Source: an uncultured Burkholderiales bacterium (GTDB taxonomy: Bacteria; Pseudomonadota; Gammaproteobacteria; Burkholderiales; Burkholderiaceae_C). From it: a DNA stretch of 64,000 bases. Shown here one piece after another: positions 15,749 to 24,377 of the stretch. The stretch is taken from the NCBI GenBank assembly GCA_903832625.1, contig CAILCI010000027.1, positions 1 to 64,000 on the forward strand. Reading direction: 5' to 3'. Made by a program: the position numbers and the translations under genes. Numbering within the stretch: position 1 is the stretch's first letter; each line of letters opens with the position of its first letter. The notes under the pieces are model-generated. The model saw only the letters and a program-made list of their open reading frames with translations. It made no database searches and was not told the origin of the DNA.

Positions 15749-16479
15749 AAGGCCAACCCCAGCAAATCGTGTTGCAGTTGCGCATCTTGGCTCAGGCCTT
15801 GCATGGTGCCACTGTGCACCACCAAGCCGTTGTCCATCACCACCACATGGTCGCCCAAGCGCTGCGCAAAGTTGAGGTTTTGCTCCACCAACAACAGCGT
15901 CACGCCGCTGGCTTTGAGTTGGGCAAAGGCGTCGATCATGTTGTCGATGATGGCAGGCGCCAAGCCTTTGCTCGGTTCATCGACGATGAGCAATTCACGC
16001 GGCTCCACAATGGCACGCGCCACCGCCAGCATTTGTTTTTGTCCCCCCGAGAGCTTGCCTGCCGGGTGGTGCCAAAACTTTTCCACCGCAGGAAAGAGCT
16101 TGTAAATCCAAGCCAAGCGCTGGGCGTCCATGTCTTGTTCGCGCCGTGCTGCGCGGGCGGCGAGCAACATGTTTTCTTGCACCGTGAGGTCGGCAAAAAT
16201 TCCCATGCTCTCAGGCACATAGGCCACGCCCAAGCGCGCGATGTCGGGCGTGGGCAAGTGGGTGATGTCTTGGCCGTTGATCACCACACGGCCTTGCGAA
16301 GCACGCCACAAGCCCATGATGGTGCGCAGCGTGGTGGTTTTACCCGCGCCATTGCGCCCCAGCAGCATGGTGAGTTGCCCTTTCGGGACATCCAAACTCA
16401 CGCCATGCAAGATGTGATACGCCCCAATGTGGGTATGAACATCTTGCAATTGCAGCAATGACGTGTGAGGTGCTGTCAT
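15745..16479 (-). CDS. Branched-chain-type ABC transporter ATPase (LivF-like)
   Basis: A 244-residue ATPase. Walker A GRNGAGKTTTLRTIMGL, Q-loop region, signature LSGGQKQMLAVARAIV, Walker B LLIVDEPSKGLAP and H-loop LLVEQN are all intact. The SKGLAP and VPEsMGIFADLTVQENM patterns are LivF-specific. It powers uptake with the LivG-like partner. The start overlaps the LivG-like stop by four bases, so the two ATPases are translationally coupled. Confidence 0.92.
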   Translation of the reverse strand: MTAPHTSLLQLQDVHTHIGAYHILHGVSLDVPKGQLTMLLGRNGAGKTTTLRTIMGLWRASQGRVVINGQDITHLPTPDIARLGVAYVPESMGIFADLTVQENMLLAARAARREQDMDAQRLAWIYKLFPAVEKFWHHPAGKLSGGQKQMLAVARAIVEPRELLIVDEPSKGLAPAIIDNMIDAFAQLKASGVTLLLVEQNLNFAQRLGDHVVVMDNGLVVHSGTMQGLSQDAQLQHDLLGLAL

Positions 16480-17258
16480 GCGGCCACCTGGCTGGGTTGA
16501 CTGCGCCCCAAATAAGCCTCTTGCACAATGGGCGAAGCCATCACCTCGGTGGGCTCGCCGTCTGCCACCAACTGGCCGTTGTGCAAGACGATGATGCGGT
16601 CGGCCAACTCGCGCACCACATTCATCTTGTGTTCGACCAGCAAGATGATCTTGCTTTTGTCGGCTTTGAGGCGACGGATCAATTCCAGAATCACGGGCGC
16701 TTCATCCGCACTCATGCCGGCAGTGGGTTCATCAAACATGTAGACCTGCGGCTGCAAGGCCATCAGCAAAGCGACTTCGAGTTTGCGTTGATCGCCATGC
16801 GGCAGGCTCGACACGGGCTGATCTGCTTTGTCTTGCAGCGACACCTCGTGCAGCAGCGCGTGGGCGCTGTCGCTCAAGGCGTGGTGGTCGCTCCAAATGC
16901 TCCACAGGTTGAGGCCGCGTCGGTGTGCGCCGTCTTGCGTGGCTTGCACGGCCAAGCGCACGTTTTCAAGCACAGTCAAGTTGGGAAACAAATTGGTCAA
17001 CTGAAATGCGCGTCCCAAACCCGCGTGGGTGCGCGCCGATACGCCCAAGCCTGACAGGTCTTGCCCGTTGAGCCACACGCTGCCCGTGCTGGCCTTGAGC
17101 TGACCCGAAATCAGATTGAAAAACGTGGTTTTGCCCGCCCCATTGGGGCCGACGATGGCGGTCAAACTGCCCGCTGCAAATTGACACGACACCGCATCGA
17201 CCGCGGTATGTCCGCCAAAACGAATGCCCAAATCGCGAACTTCAAGCATGAGCCGCAC
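16476..17258 (-). CDS. Branched-chain-type ABC transporter ATPase (LivG-like)
   Basis: A 260-residue ATPase with Walker A GPNGAGKTTFFNLISG, Walker B YMFDEPTAGMSADE and an H-loop LVEHKMNVV. The long insert after Walker A (LTNLFPNLTVLENVRLAVQA) is LivG-like. The signature region reads LPHGDQRKLEVALLM instead of LSxGQQRxLE, a mild variant seen in aromatic-acid HAAT transporters. It begins 44 bases after the binding-protein gene and heads the four-gene coupled block livG-livF-livH-livM. Confidence 0.92.
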   Translation of the reverse strand: MRLMLEVRDLGIRFGGHTAVDAVSCQFAAGSLTAIVGPNGAGKTTFFNLISGQLKASTGSVWLNGQDLSGLGVSARTHAGLGRAFQLTNLFPNLTVLENVRLAVQATQDGAHRRGLNLWSIWSDHHALSDSAHALLHEVSLQDKADQPVSSLPHGDQRKLEVALLMALQPQVYMFDEPTAGMSADEAPVILELIRRLKADKSKIILLVEHKMNVVRELADRIIVLHNGQLVADGEPTEVMASPIVQEAYLGRSQPSQVAA

Positions 17259-17302
17259 GCCCGCAAAGCGCTTGCCGCAAGGGGTTGAACGCCCAGCGCA
17301 TA

Positions 17303-18514
17303 TCAGCGTTGGTTTTTGATGGGCACTTGCATGTCGTCGGCCTTGATCTCGCGCACCAACTCAGGTACGCCCCACGCAAATGCGGGATCGACCTTGATTT
17401 TGAAGTGGTACATGCTCTGCATGGCTTGGTGGTCTTCGGCGCGAAACGTCATCTTGCCTTTGGGTGTGTCAAAACTCATGCCTTCCATGGTTTTGATCAG
17501 GGTGTTGGCGCGTGCATCGCCATTGGATTTTTGCAATGCCGTCACCACCGCCATCGCTGCCGAGAAGCCGCCCGCTGTGAAGAAATCTGGCGGTGTTTTG
17601 AATTGGCTGTAATGGCGCGCCACCAAGGCTTCGTTGACCGGATTTTTTGGGATGCCGAAGTAATAGTAGGTGGCGCCTTCCATGCCGGGCAGGTTTTTGT
17701 AAGCTGCCATGGCAGGCAAGATGTTTCCGCCTGTGGCAATTTCAATGCCGTAGCGTTTGAGGTCGAGGTCGGCAATCTTGAACGGATTGCCCGCGCCTGC
17801 CCAAATGATGAAGATCACTTTGCGCCCCGGTTGGTCCTTGAGTTTGTCGATCAGACGTTGCGCGCCCGCTGTGAAATCGGTGGTGGTGGCGGGCAAATAC
17901 TCTTCATGCACGATCTTGGCTTTTTTCAATGCGTCTTTGAAGGCCTTCACGCCGTCGCGGCCAAACGCGTAGTCTTGCGCCAAGGTGGCGATGGTCACGC
18001 CGCTTTTGTCCAAAGCCACGGCATTGGAAATGGCATCTTGGCTGGAGTTGCGACCCGTGCGGAAAATGTATTTGTTCCATTTATCGCCGGTGATGGAGTC
18101 GGCCACGGCGGGCTCGACCAACAAAATCTTTTTGTACTCTTCGGCCACGGGGAGCATGGCCAAGGCCACGCCTGACGACGTGGGGCCGACTGCCAAATCG
18201 GCTTTGTCGTCCGAATAGGCCGCAGCCAAGAGCGACTTGCCCAAATCGGGCTTGCCTTGGTCGTCTTTTTCAATCACCACCAGCTTTTTGCCCGCCACGG
18301 TCATCGTGCCTTGGGTGGCGTAGTCCAGTCCCATCATGAAGCCTGTGGCCGTTTGCTTGCCGTAGGCCTCCAGCGGGCCGGTTTTGCTGTACACATGGGC
18401 AATGCGAATTTCTTGGCTTTGCGCTTGCGCGGGAGCCACGCACAGCGCGCTCAAGGCAGTGACCAGCAAAGGCGTCACAGCAGCTAAGACAGATCCAGCG
18501 AGGCGGCGGTTCAT
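17303..18514 (-). CDS. Branched-chain/aromatic-acid-type ABC substrate-binding protein
   Basis: A 403-residue periplasmic binding protein (Peripla_BP_6). A signal peptide ends CVAPAQAQS; IRIAHVYSKTGPLEAYGKQT is the first ligand-binding lobe motif (G..G), and ADLAVGPTSSGVALAMLPVAEEYKKILL and IATLAQDYAFGRDGVKAFKDALKK follow as in LivJ/K-like proteins. I begin at MNRRLAG rather than the longer track ORF. It is the first gene of the importer operon. In this family the sequence class points to amides, aromatic acids or branched amino acids; the nearby catabolic genes favour an aromatic or dicarboxylic compound, as inference. Confidence 0.88.
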   Translation of the reverse strand: MNRRLAGSVLAAVTPLLVTALSALCVAPAQAQSQEIRIAHVYSKTGPLEAYGKQTATGFMMGLDYATQGTMTVAGKKLVVIEKDDQGKPDLGKSLLAAAYSDDKADLAVGPTSSGVALAMLPVAEEYKKILLVEPAVADSITGDKWNKYIFRTGRNSSQDAISNAVALDKSGVTIATLAQDYAFGRDGVKAFKDALKKAKIVHEEYLPATTTDFTAGAQRLIDKLKDQPGRKVIFIIWAGAGNPFKIADLDLKRYGIEIATGGNILPAMAAYKNLPGMEGATYYYFGIPKNPVNEALVARHYSQFKTPPDFFTAGGFSAAMAVVTALQKSNGDARANTLIKTMEGMSFDTPKGKMTFRAEDHQAMQSMYHFKIKVDPAFAWGVPELVREIKADDMQVPIKNQR

Positions 18515-18641
18515 GTATGTTTCCTTGTGTGAGGAGTTTTTCGATATGCAAAACATTGTAGGCACGCCCTGTGACGCGCTGGCTTGGGCTTTTCACTGAG
18601 TGTCGGTGCTTGGGCGACAGCGGGCAAGTTAGGATAAGCAG

Positions 18642-19376
18642 ATGCAACTGCAAGATATTTTGTACTCCCAAGGCTTTGGCACGCGCCGTATTTGCGCGGG
18701 TCTGATCCAGCAAGGCCATGTTCAGATTGAAACCGACGACACATTAACGCCTTGCGACGACGCGCTCCAAGACATCGATGTGCACGAGGGCTGGCAATAC
18801 AGCGTGCAAGGCGTGGTCTGGCCGTATCACGCCAAAGCCTATGTGTTGTTGCACAAACCTGCGGGTTATGAGTGCTCACACAAGCCCTCGGCTTGGCCCA
18901 GCCTCTACACCTTGCTGCCCGCGTGCTTGCGCCAACGCCCGCAAAAAAGCGCTGTCCAAGGCGTGCAAGCCGTGGGACGACTCGACCAAGACACCACGGG
19001 CATGTTGGTACTCACTGACGACGGCCCCCTGATCCACCGCATGAGCTCACCCAAACACCATGTGCCCAAGGTGTACGAAGTCACCACCGATCGGCCACTA
19101 GACGCCCACCAAGTGCAACGCCTGCTCGACGGCGTGGTGCTGGATGATTCGCCCAAACCCGTGCGCGCCGCCGCCTGCCAAGCCGTGAGCGATCACCATT
19201 TGCGCCTGACCTTGACCGAAGGCAAATACCACCAAGTCAAACGCATGGTGGCCGCCGTGGGCAACCATGTGGTGGCGCTGCACCGCTCGCAAATCGGCGA
19301 CATGCCGCTGCCTGCTGAACTAGAGGCGGGCAAGTGGCGCTGGATCACTCAAGAGGAATTGGGGCTGTTGAGTTGA
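18642..19376 (+). CDS. rsuA: 16S rRNA pseudouridine synthase, RsuA-type
   Basis: A 244-residue RsuA/RluB/E/F-family enzyme. An N-terminal S4-like RNA-binding part (SQGFGTRRICAGLIQQGHVQIE) is followed by KAYVLLHKPAGYECSHKPS, the catalytic GRLDQDTTGMLVLTDDG with the nucleophilic Asp, and the C-terminal GKYHQVKRMVAAVGNHV. KPAGYECS and the short spacing fit RsuA, which modifies U516 of 16S rRNA, better than RluE. It is divergent from the ABC importer with a 127-base spacer in which I see no clear operator, and is followed by a strong hairpin. Confidence 0.85.
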   Translation: MQLQDILYSQGFGTRRICAGLIQQGHVQIETDDTLTPCDDALQDIDVHEGWQYSVQGVVWPYHAKAYVLLHKPAGYECSHKPSAWPSLYTLLPACLRQRPQKSAVQGVQAVGRLDQDTTGMLVLTDDGPLIHRMSSPKHHVPKVYEVTTDRPLDAHQVQRLLDGVVLDDSPKPVRAAACQAVSDHHLRLTLTEGKYHQVKRMVAAVGNHVVALHRSQIGDMPLPAELEAGKWRWITQEELGLLS

Positions 19377-19418
19377 TTTTCATTCCGTTTAGTCGCTATC
19401 AGTATTCAATTCAAACGC

Positions 19419-19442
19419 ATATCGCCCCTCACGGGGCGATAT
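19419..19442. terminator. Intergenic hairpin, probable rsuA terminator
   Basis: ATATCGCCCC-TCAC-GGGGCGATAT is a perfect ten-pair stem with a four-base loop, 42 bases after the rsuA stop. It is followed on the plus strand by TTTCT, a weak U tract. It also lies just beyond the 3' end of the convergent small-protein gene and may serve both directions. Confidence 0.7.
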
Positions 19443-19466
19443 TTCTATGACCATTCAGTCTTGAGT

Positions 19467-19655
19467 TTATTTGCTCACAGTGGCCGCAGGGGCTTCGGTT
19501 TTTGCGGATTTTTTGGTGTGTTTGACAACGGGTTTTGCATCGGTTTTCATCTCCGCTTTCAACTCGGTTTTTGCCGGTGTTGCAGCTTCTGTTGTGGCGG
19601 CAAATGCGCCTACTGAGAATGCAGAAACGATCAAGGTTGCGATGAGTTTATTCAT
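19467..19655 (-). CDS. Small exported Ala/Lys-rich peptide (62 aa)
   Basis: A 62-residue ORF starting MNKLIATLIVSAFSVGAFA, a clear signal peptide with an AFA cleavage site and an AAGGGG ribosome binding site eight bases upstream. The mature part is about 43 residues, low-complexity and rich in Ala, Lys, Thr and Glu (TPAKTELKAEMKTDAKP). The 80-residue track ORF adds an unlikely upstream extension. Similar tiny periplasmic Lys/Ala-rich proteins are common and unstudied in Comamonadaceae. Function unknown. Confidence 0.6.
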   Translation of the reverse strand: MNKLIATLIVSAFSVGAFAATTEAATPAKTELKAEMKTDAKPVVKHTKKSAKTEAPAATVSK

Positions 19656-19789
19656 GAAAATTCCCCTTAGGTTTTGAACTAGCTCCAACGATTTGGAGTA
19701 CATCCACAACGGCGTGCGCCGATAAGTTGTTGACGCAAATGTTTATTTATTTGTGTCAACGTTTTGGCCGGTGAGCCGTTGATTCACGC

Positions 19790-20575
19790 TTACTTGATCG
19801 CTAAAAAACGCGTGATGTTTTCCAACACCAACTCCGGTTGATCGCGATGCGGCGCATGTCCGCAATTGGCAATCGGGTGGCGTTCAATTCGTCCACGCGC
19901 GGGGCGAATATCTTCAATTTGGCGCAGCGTGCCGTAGGCGTCTTGCTCGCCTTGCAGCGCCAAGACTGGGCAGGCAATGTCTTGACAAAGCACCCGAATG
20001 TCAAAGCTGCGAAAACCATCAGACAACCACGCGTCGCACCACTGCCAAAAGGCGCAATCCACATCGGCATGAAAGCGCGACAAGCGTTGGCGCAGCTCGC
20101 CCTGCACAAAGGCCTCGCGAGCGGCTTGGATGGCGGTGATCGACACGTCTTCGACCATCACATGCGGCGCCATCACCACGCAAGCGCTGGTGGGGTGGCG
20201 GGCTGCGTAGAGCAGGGCAATCGTGCCGCCATCAGAATGCCCCACAAGCGCAGGTTTTTCAATGCCTAGCGCCTGCAGCAATTCAGGCAACACGTCCCAC
20301 GCTTGACGGTGCATGTAGTCGGCGGACAAGCGGTTTGCGCCACGCACGTCCACAATGGCTTGCGACTGGCCGTAGCCTTGGCGTGAATACACCACACCCG
20401 CACGTCCGGTGGCTTGGCAGACGGTTTGCGGCCAAAAGCCTTGACGGCTTTGCCACATGGCCACCGAGCCCAAGCCTTCGTGCAAAAACACCAAGGGCGC
20501 GAGGTGAGCGCCCGCCTGCGTGGCGGGGATGCGCACCACCTCCAAAGCGCATTGTTTGAGTTGAATCAAATCCAT
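19790..20575 (-). CDS. Alpha/beta hydrolase
   Basis: A 261-residue alpha/beta hydrolase. LVFLHEGLGSVAMW provides the oxyanion hole, GHSDGGTIAL the nucleophilic Ser, VLALQGEQDAYGT the acid and NCGHAPHRDQPE the catalytic His. HEGLG in place of HGxxG and GHSDGG are typical of a subgroup of uncharacterised proteobacterial hydrolases. It stands alone on the minus strand, divergent from the beta-propeller gene. Substrate unknown. Confidence 0.82.
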   Translation of the reverse strand: MDLIQLKQCALEVVRIPATQAGAHLAPLVFLHEGLGSVAMWQSRQGFWPQTVCQATGRAGVVYSRQGYGQSQAIVDVRGANRLSADYMHRQAWDVLPELLQALGIEKPALVGHSDGGTIALLYAARHPTSACVVMAPHVMVEDVSITAIQAAREAFVQGELRQRLSRFHADVDCAFWQWCDAWLSDGFRSFDIRVLCQDIACPVLALQGEQDAYGTLRQIEDIRPARGRIERHPIANCGHAPHRDQPELVLENITRFLAIK

Positions 20576-20654
20576 GCGCGAATCTTAAAGCGCACGCCAG
20601 CTAGGGTTGACCCGCCATCGTTACACTCTGACACAGTACTTTTGTGAGATTTTT

Positions 20655-21635
20655 GTGACTTCTTTGCATTCCTTCAAAACCGCATTCTTGGGCGCTGCCC
20701 TGTGTCTGAGCGCGCCTGTTTGGGCGGGCAACCCAATCTTTGTGCTCAATTCGCTGGACGCGACCATCAGCGTGGTGGACTCGGCCACTTGGCAAGAAAC
20801 CAAGCGCATTCCCACGGGTAAAGAGCCGCATCACCTCTACCTCACGCCGGATGAAAAATCGCTCATCGTCGCCAATGCTGGCGGTGACTCACTCACCTTT
20901 GTGGATCCCAAAACCAGCGAAGTCCAGCGCGTGGTGCGCGGCACGCTCGATCCGTATCAATTGCGTTTCTCGCCCGACATGAAATGGTTTGTCACGGTGG
21001 GCAACCGTTTGAACCATGTGGACATTTACCACTGGGACGGCAAAGACCTGAGCTTGGCCAAGCGCATTGCGTCGAGCAAAACGCCCAGCCATTTGTGGAT
21101 CGACAGCAAAAGCAGCGTGGTGTATTCGACCATGCAAGACAGCGACGAACTCATCGCCATTGACCTCGCCAGCCAAACCGTCAAATGGCGCGTCAAAACA
21201 GGCTCCTTGCCCGCCGATGTGTTTGGCACGGCAGATGACAAAACCCTGTTGGTCGGTATGACGGGCGGCAAAGAAGTGATGGTCTATGACGTGAGCAATG
21301 GCCCGGCCAAACTCATCAAAACCATTCCCACAGGCGAGGGCGCTCACGCGTTTCGTGCCTTGGGCGATGGCCGCCATGTGCTGGTGAGCAACCGCGTTGC
21401 CAACACCGTGAGCAAAATCGACACCCAAACCCTGCAAGTCGTCGCCACCTTCAAAGCCCCCGGCGGGCCTGATTGCATGGAAGTGTCGGCAGACGGCAGG
21501 TTGTTGATGGTGTCGTCGCGCTGGATCAAAAAAATGAGTGTGATCGATTTGCAAACGGGCGAGTTGGTGCGTCAAGTCAAAGTGGGCAAATCGCCGCACG
21601 GCATTTGGACCATTGACCACGCCAAGCGGATGTGA
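20655..21635 (+). CDS. Periplasmic YVTN-type beta-propeller protein
   Basis: About 326 residues. A signal peptide (FKTAFLGAALCLSAPVWA) is followed by roughly seven blades of the 40-residue YncE/cytochrome-d1-like repeat: IFVLNSLDATISVVDSATW, HHLYLTPDEKSLIVANAG, HVLVSNRVANTVSKIDTQTL, RLLMVSSRWIKKMSVIDLQTG. I start at a GTG (MTSLHSFKT) that directly precedes the leader; the track ORF uses a TTG further up. Such propellers are binding scaffolds in the periplasm. The stop lies 5 bases before the next gene's ATG, and a GTG start for that gene would overlap it, so the two are coupled. Confidence 0.8.
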   Translation: MTSLHSFKTAFLGAALCLSAPVWAGNPIFVLNSLDATISVVDSATWQETKRIPTGKEPHHLYLTPDEKSLIVANAGGDSLTFVDPKTSEVQRVVRGTLDPYQLRFSPDMKWFVTVGNRLNHVDIYHWDGKDLSLAKRIASSKTPSHLWIDSKSSVVYSTMQDSDELIAIDLASQTVKWRVKTGSLPADVFGTADDKTLLVGMTGGKEVMVYDVSNGPAKLIKTIPTGEGAHAFRALGDGRHVLVSNRVANTVSKIDTQTLQVVATFKAPGGPDCMEVSADGRLLMVSSRWIKKMSVIDLQTGELVRQVKVGKSPHGIWTIDHAKRM

Positions 21636-21640
21636 AGTCC

Positions 21641-22486
21641 ATGCGTCTAGTCATGCGTTGTCTGGCCTCTGTTGATGGAAGTCGCCTCACTGGCCTGCGA
21701 CACAGGTTTTCAATGCTTGGCGCGAGTGTCTTGCTGTGTGGCGGTTTTGGCCTTGTTTCTGCTGACGCAGCAAATGCACAAACTTGCAATCAACCCATTT
21801 ACTTGACTTTCGACACTGGACACATGGGCGTCGCGCCCTTGATTGCCGACGTGCTTCAACGACACCACGTCAAAGTGACATTCTTCGCCGCCAACGAACC
21901 CACGCAAGAAGGTGACGGCAGCTTGGGCGAACACTGGGCGCCTTGGTGGAAACAACGCGCCGCCGAAGGCCACAGCTTTGCCTCGCATACCTTTGATCAC
22001 GTCTATTGGCGTGCCGATTTGCCCAATGGCCAATGGCAAATGCGCCCCAGTGCAGGCGATCACAAAGGCGAAAGTCGCGCTTGGACCAGCGCCGAATACT
22101 GTGCGCAATTGAAACAATCCAATGCGCGGCTCGAACACATCACGGGCCAAAAAGCCTTGCCGCTGTTTCGCGCGCCGGGTGGCAAAACATCGCCTTCGCT
22201 TTTGGCTGCCGCCAAGCAATGCGGCTTCATGCATGTGGGCTGGGCCGACGCTGGCTTTTTGGGCGACGAGTTGCCCAGCGACAAATACCCCAACAAAATG
22301 TTGCTGCAAAAGGCCTTGAAAAACATCCGCTCTGGCGATATTTTGATGGCGCATTTGGGCATTTGGTCGCGCCAAGACCCATGGGCGCCTGCGGTGTTGG
22401 AGCCGCTGATTGAGGGTCTGCAAGCCAAAGGCTTTTGCTTTGCCACGCTGCAAGAGCATCCGCAATTCAAAGCATGGGTGAAATGA
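21641..22486 (+). CDS. Polysaccharide deacetylase (NodB domain), exported
   Basis: About 281 residues of carbohydrate esterase family 4. A leader ends near SADAANAQ; the catalytic motif 1 is IYLTFDTGHMG (TFDD-like with the second Asp replaced by Thr-Gly), motif 2 SFASHTFDHVYW gives the HxxxH metal ligands, and LFRAPGGKTSP is motif 3. These enzymes remove N-acetyl groups from peptidoglycan or exopolysaccharide. GTG at 21632 is an alternative start. The stop overlaps the fatty acid hydroxylase ATG (ATGA). Substrate unknown; with the propeller it suggests envelope polysaccharide modification. Confidence 0.82.
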   Translation: MRLVMRCLASVDGSRLTGLRHRFSMLGASVLLCGGFGLVSADAANAQTCNQPIYLTFDTGHMGVAPLIADVLQRHHVKVTFFAANEPTQEGDGSLGEHWAPWWKQRAAEGHSFASHTFDHVYWRADLPNGQWQMRPSAGDHKGESRAWTSAEYCAQLKQSNARLEHITGQKALPLFRAPGGKTSPSLLAAAKQCGFMHVGWADAGFLGDELPSDKYPNKMLLQKALKNIRSGDILMAHLGIWSRQDPWAPAVLEPLIEGLQAKGFCFATLQEHPQFKAWVK

Positions 22487-23469
22487 TGGACAAGTTCATG
22501 GACGCCTTCGCCGAACTCTTTACCAACGTGCAATCTGCTTTGTTTGAGGGCGTGGTGCAGCCGTTGGCTTTTGCACTTGGCCTAGGCAGCCGTTTGGAAG
22601 AGGCGTTCACCGCCACCGAATGGTTGCTGGTCGGCTTGCTGCAACTTGCCGTCATGCTGCTGGTCATCGCGCCTTTGCAACGCTGGCGGCCGATTGAGCC
22701 TGTGACCGACCCCAGCGCTGTTCGCACCGATGTGCTCTACACCTTGATTCACCGCTTGGGCTTGTTTCGGCTGGTTTTGTTTTTCACGGTCGATGGCTAT
22801 CTGTTTGATCTTTGGGGCTTTTTGCATGTGCAGGGCTTTGCCAATTTCAACATTGACGACCTCTGGCCGGGCATCACAGATATGCATTGGTTGAGCTTTG
22901 TGCTGTATTTGGTCTTGTTTGATTTCTTGAACTACTGGCTGCACCGCGCACAACATCAGTTCAACTGGTGGTGGTCGCTGCATGCGCTGCACCATTCGCA
23001 GCAACAAATGACGCAGTGGACGGACAGCCGCAACCACTTGCTGGATGATTTTTTGATGGCCATCGTGTGGGTTTTCATCGCGCAATTGGTGGGCATTGCG
23101 CCGAGTCAGTTTGTCGCGGTCATCGCCATCACGCAATTGAGTGAAAACTTGCAGCACGCCAATTTGCGCGTCAACTTCGGTTGGCTGGGCGAGCGCTTGT
23201 GGATCAGCCCGCGTTTTCATCGGGTGCACCACGGCGTCGGTGTCGGGCATGAAAGCCAAGGTCGGGTCTTGGGCGGACACAACTTTGGCGTGTTGTTTCC
23301 GTGGTGGGACATGCTGTTGGGTACCGCAGACTTTGCCACGCAAAAAGTCCAAACTGGCATTCGTGATCAAGTTGAGCAAGGGCGCGATTACGGCAAAGGT
23401 TTTTGGTCGCAACAAGTCTTGGGAATCAAACGCCTCATCGCAGTTTTTGGAAGTAGCACTCAGCACTGA
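22483..23469 (+). CDS. Sterol desaturase/fatty acid hydroxylase family membrane protein
   Basis: About 328 residues, four to five membrane helices. Di-iron histidine motifs are clear: HRAQH, HALHHSQQQM (HxxHH) and HRVHHGVG, preceded by NYWLHR. The family introduces hydroxyl groups or double bonds into lipids with O2; the physiological lipid is unknown. I start at the ATG overlapping the deacetylase stop; two other in-frame ATGs lie within twelve bases. Position in the propeller-deacetylase run suggests a joint envelope role, by inference. Confidence 0.87.
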   Translation: MMDKFMDAFAELFTNVQSALFEGVVQPLAFALGLGSRLEEAFTATEWLLVGLLQLAVMLLVIAPLQRWRPIEPVTDPSAVRTDVLYTLIHRLGLFRLVLFFTVDGYLFDLWGFLHVQGFANFNIDDLWPGITDMHWLSFVLYLVLFDFLNYWLHRAQHQFNWWWSLHALHHSQQQMTQWTDSRNHLLDDFLMAIVWVFIAQLVGIAPSQFVAVIAITQLSENLQHANLRVNFGWLGERLWISPRFHRVHHGVGVGHESQGRVLGGHNFGVLFPWWDMLLGTADFATQKVQTGIRDQVEQGRDYGKGFWSQQVLGIKRLIAVFGSSTQH

Positions 23470-23489
23470 AGCTGGGGTATGCTTTTGCC

Positions 23490-24377
23490 ATGCGCTTGTT
23501 TTTGGATTCCTTTTGGCGGGCTGTGGCTTATTGCTTCATGCCCCGCGTCATGCTCCTGTCTTTGATGCCGCTGGCTTTGTTGCTGGTGTTGTCGTTGACT
23601 TGGGGTTATTTCTATTGGGAGCCGACGCAAGACTGGGTGCGTGACACCTTGAGTTCTTGGCTCTTGTTGCAAAGCGCGATGGATTGGCTGCAAGACCACG
23701 GCGCAGGGCATTTGCAAAGCGTGCTCGTGCCCATCGTGGTGATATTTGCTATCACACCGGTTTTGGTGATCGTCACTCTGTTAGCGGTTTCTGCAATGAT
23801 GAGCCCCGGCCTCATCAAGCTTGTGGTGGACAGACGGTTTGGACACTTGGCGCGTAAACAAGGCGCTTCGGTTTGGGTGAATTGGTTTTGGACCATCGTC
23901 TCAACCTTGGCCGCTTTGTTGGCAATGGTCATTACTTTGCCTTTGTGGCTGGTGCCTCCATTGATGTTTGTGTTGCCGCCTTTGATTTGGGGTTGGTTGA
24001 GCTACCGCGTGATGGTGTTTGATGCCTTGCTCGACCATGCCAGCCGTGATGAACGCATTGCCATCGGGCGCAAGCACCGTATGTGGTTGTTACTCATTGG
24101 TGTACTCACAGGATACTTGGGCGCATTACCCAGCGTGGTGTGGGCCTCGGGCGCCTTGTTCGCCGCAGCGTTTTTGGTCTTGGTGCCTTTGGCGGTGTGG
24201 ATTTACGCTTTGGTGTTTGCTTTTACCGCCCTGTGGTTTGCTCATTACAGCTTGGCCGCGCTGGAGCAGCACCGTGCCGAAAACGATGTGGTGGTGGTTG
24301 GCGCTTCCGTTCCCGTTCCCGCGTTAGCATCTGGGGATGACATCTTCCAACACCCATCCCCACCCCACGCGCCCTGA
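23490..24377 (+). CDS. EI24 domain membrane protein (CysZ-like fold)
   Basis: A 295-residue integral membrane protein. MRLFLDSFWRAVAYCFMPRVMLLSLMPL is the characteristic N-terminus of betaproteobacterial EI24 proteins, followed by several long hydrophobic hairpins (LVPIVVIFAITPVLVIVTLLA, PLWLVPPLMFVLPPLIWGW). CysZ relatives transport sulfate; for this group no function is established. It begins 20 bases after the hydroxylase and its C-terminus overlaps the next gene by 41 bases in another frame. Confidence 0.8.
   Translation: MRLFLDSFWRAVAYCFMPRVMLLSLMPLALLLVLSLTWGYFYWEPTQDWVRDTLSSWLLLQSAMDWLQDHGAGHLQSVLVPIVVIFAITPVLVIVTLLAVSAMMSPGLIKLVVDRRFGHLARKQGASVWVNWFWTIVSTLAALLAMVITLPLWLVPPLMFVLPPLIWGWLSYRVMVFDALLDHASRDERIAIGRKHRMWLLLIGVLTGYLGALPSVVWASGALFAAAFLVLVPLAVWIYALVFAFTALWFAHYSLAALEQHRAENDVVVVGASVPVPALASGDDIFQHPSPPHAP

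Noticed and set aside
14609-16105. 498-residue plus-strand ORF opposite the ABC permeases and LivF
   Set aside because: It mirrors three well-defined transporter genes and its His/Gln/Arg-rich product is a typical antisense shadow.
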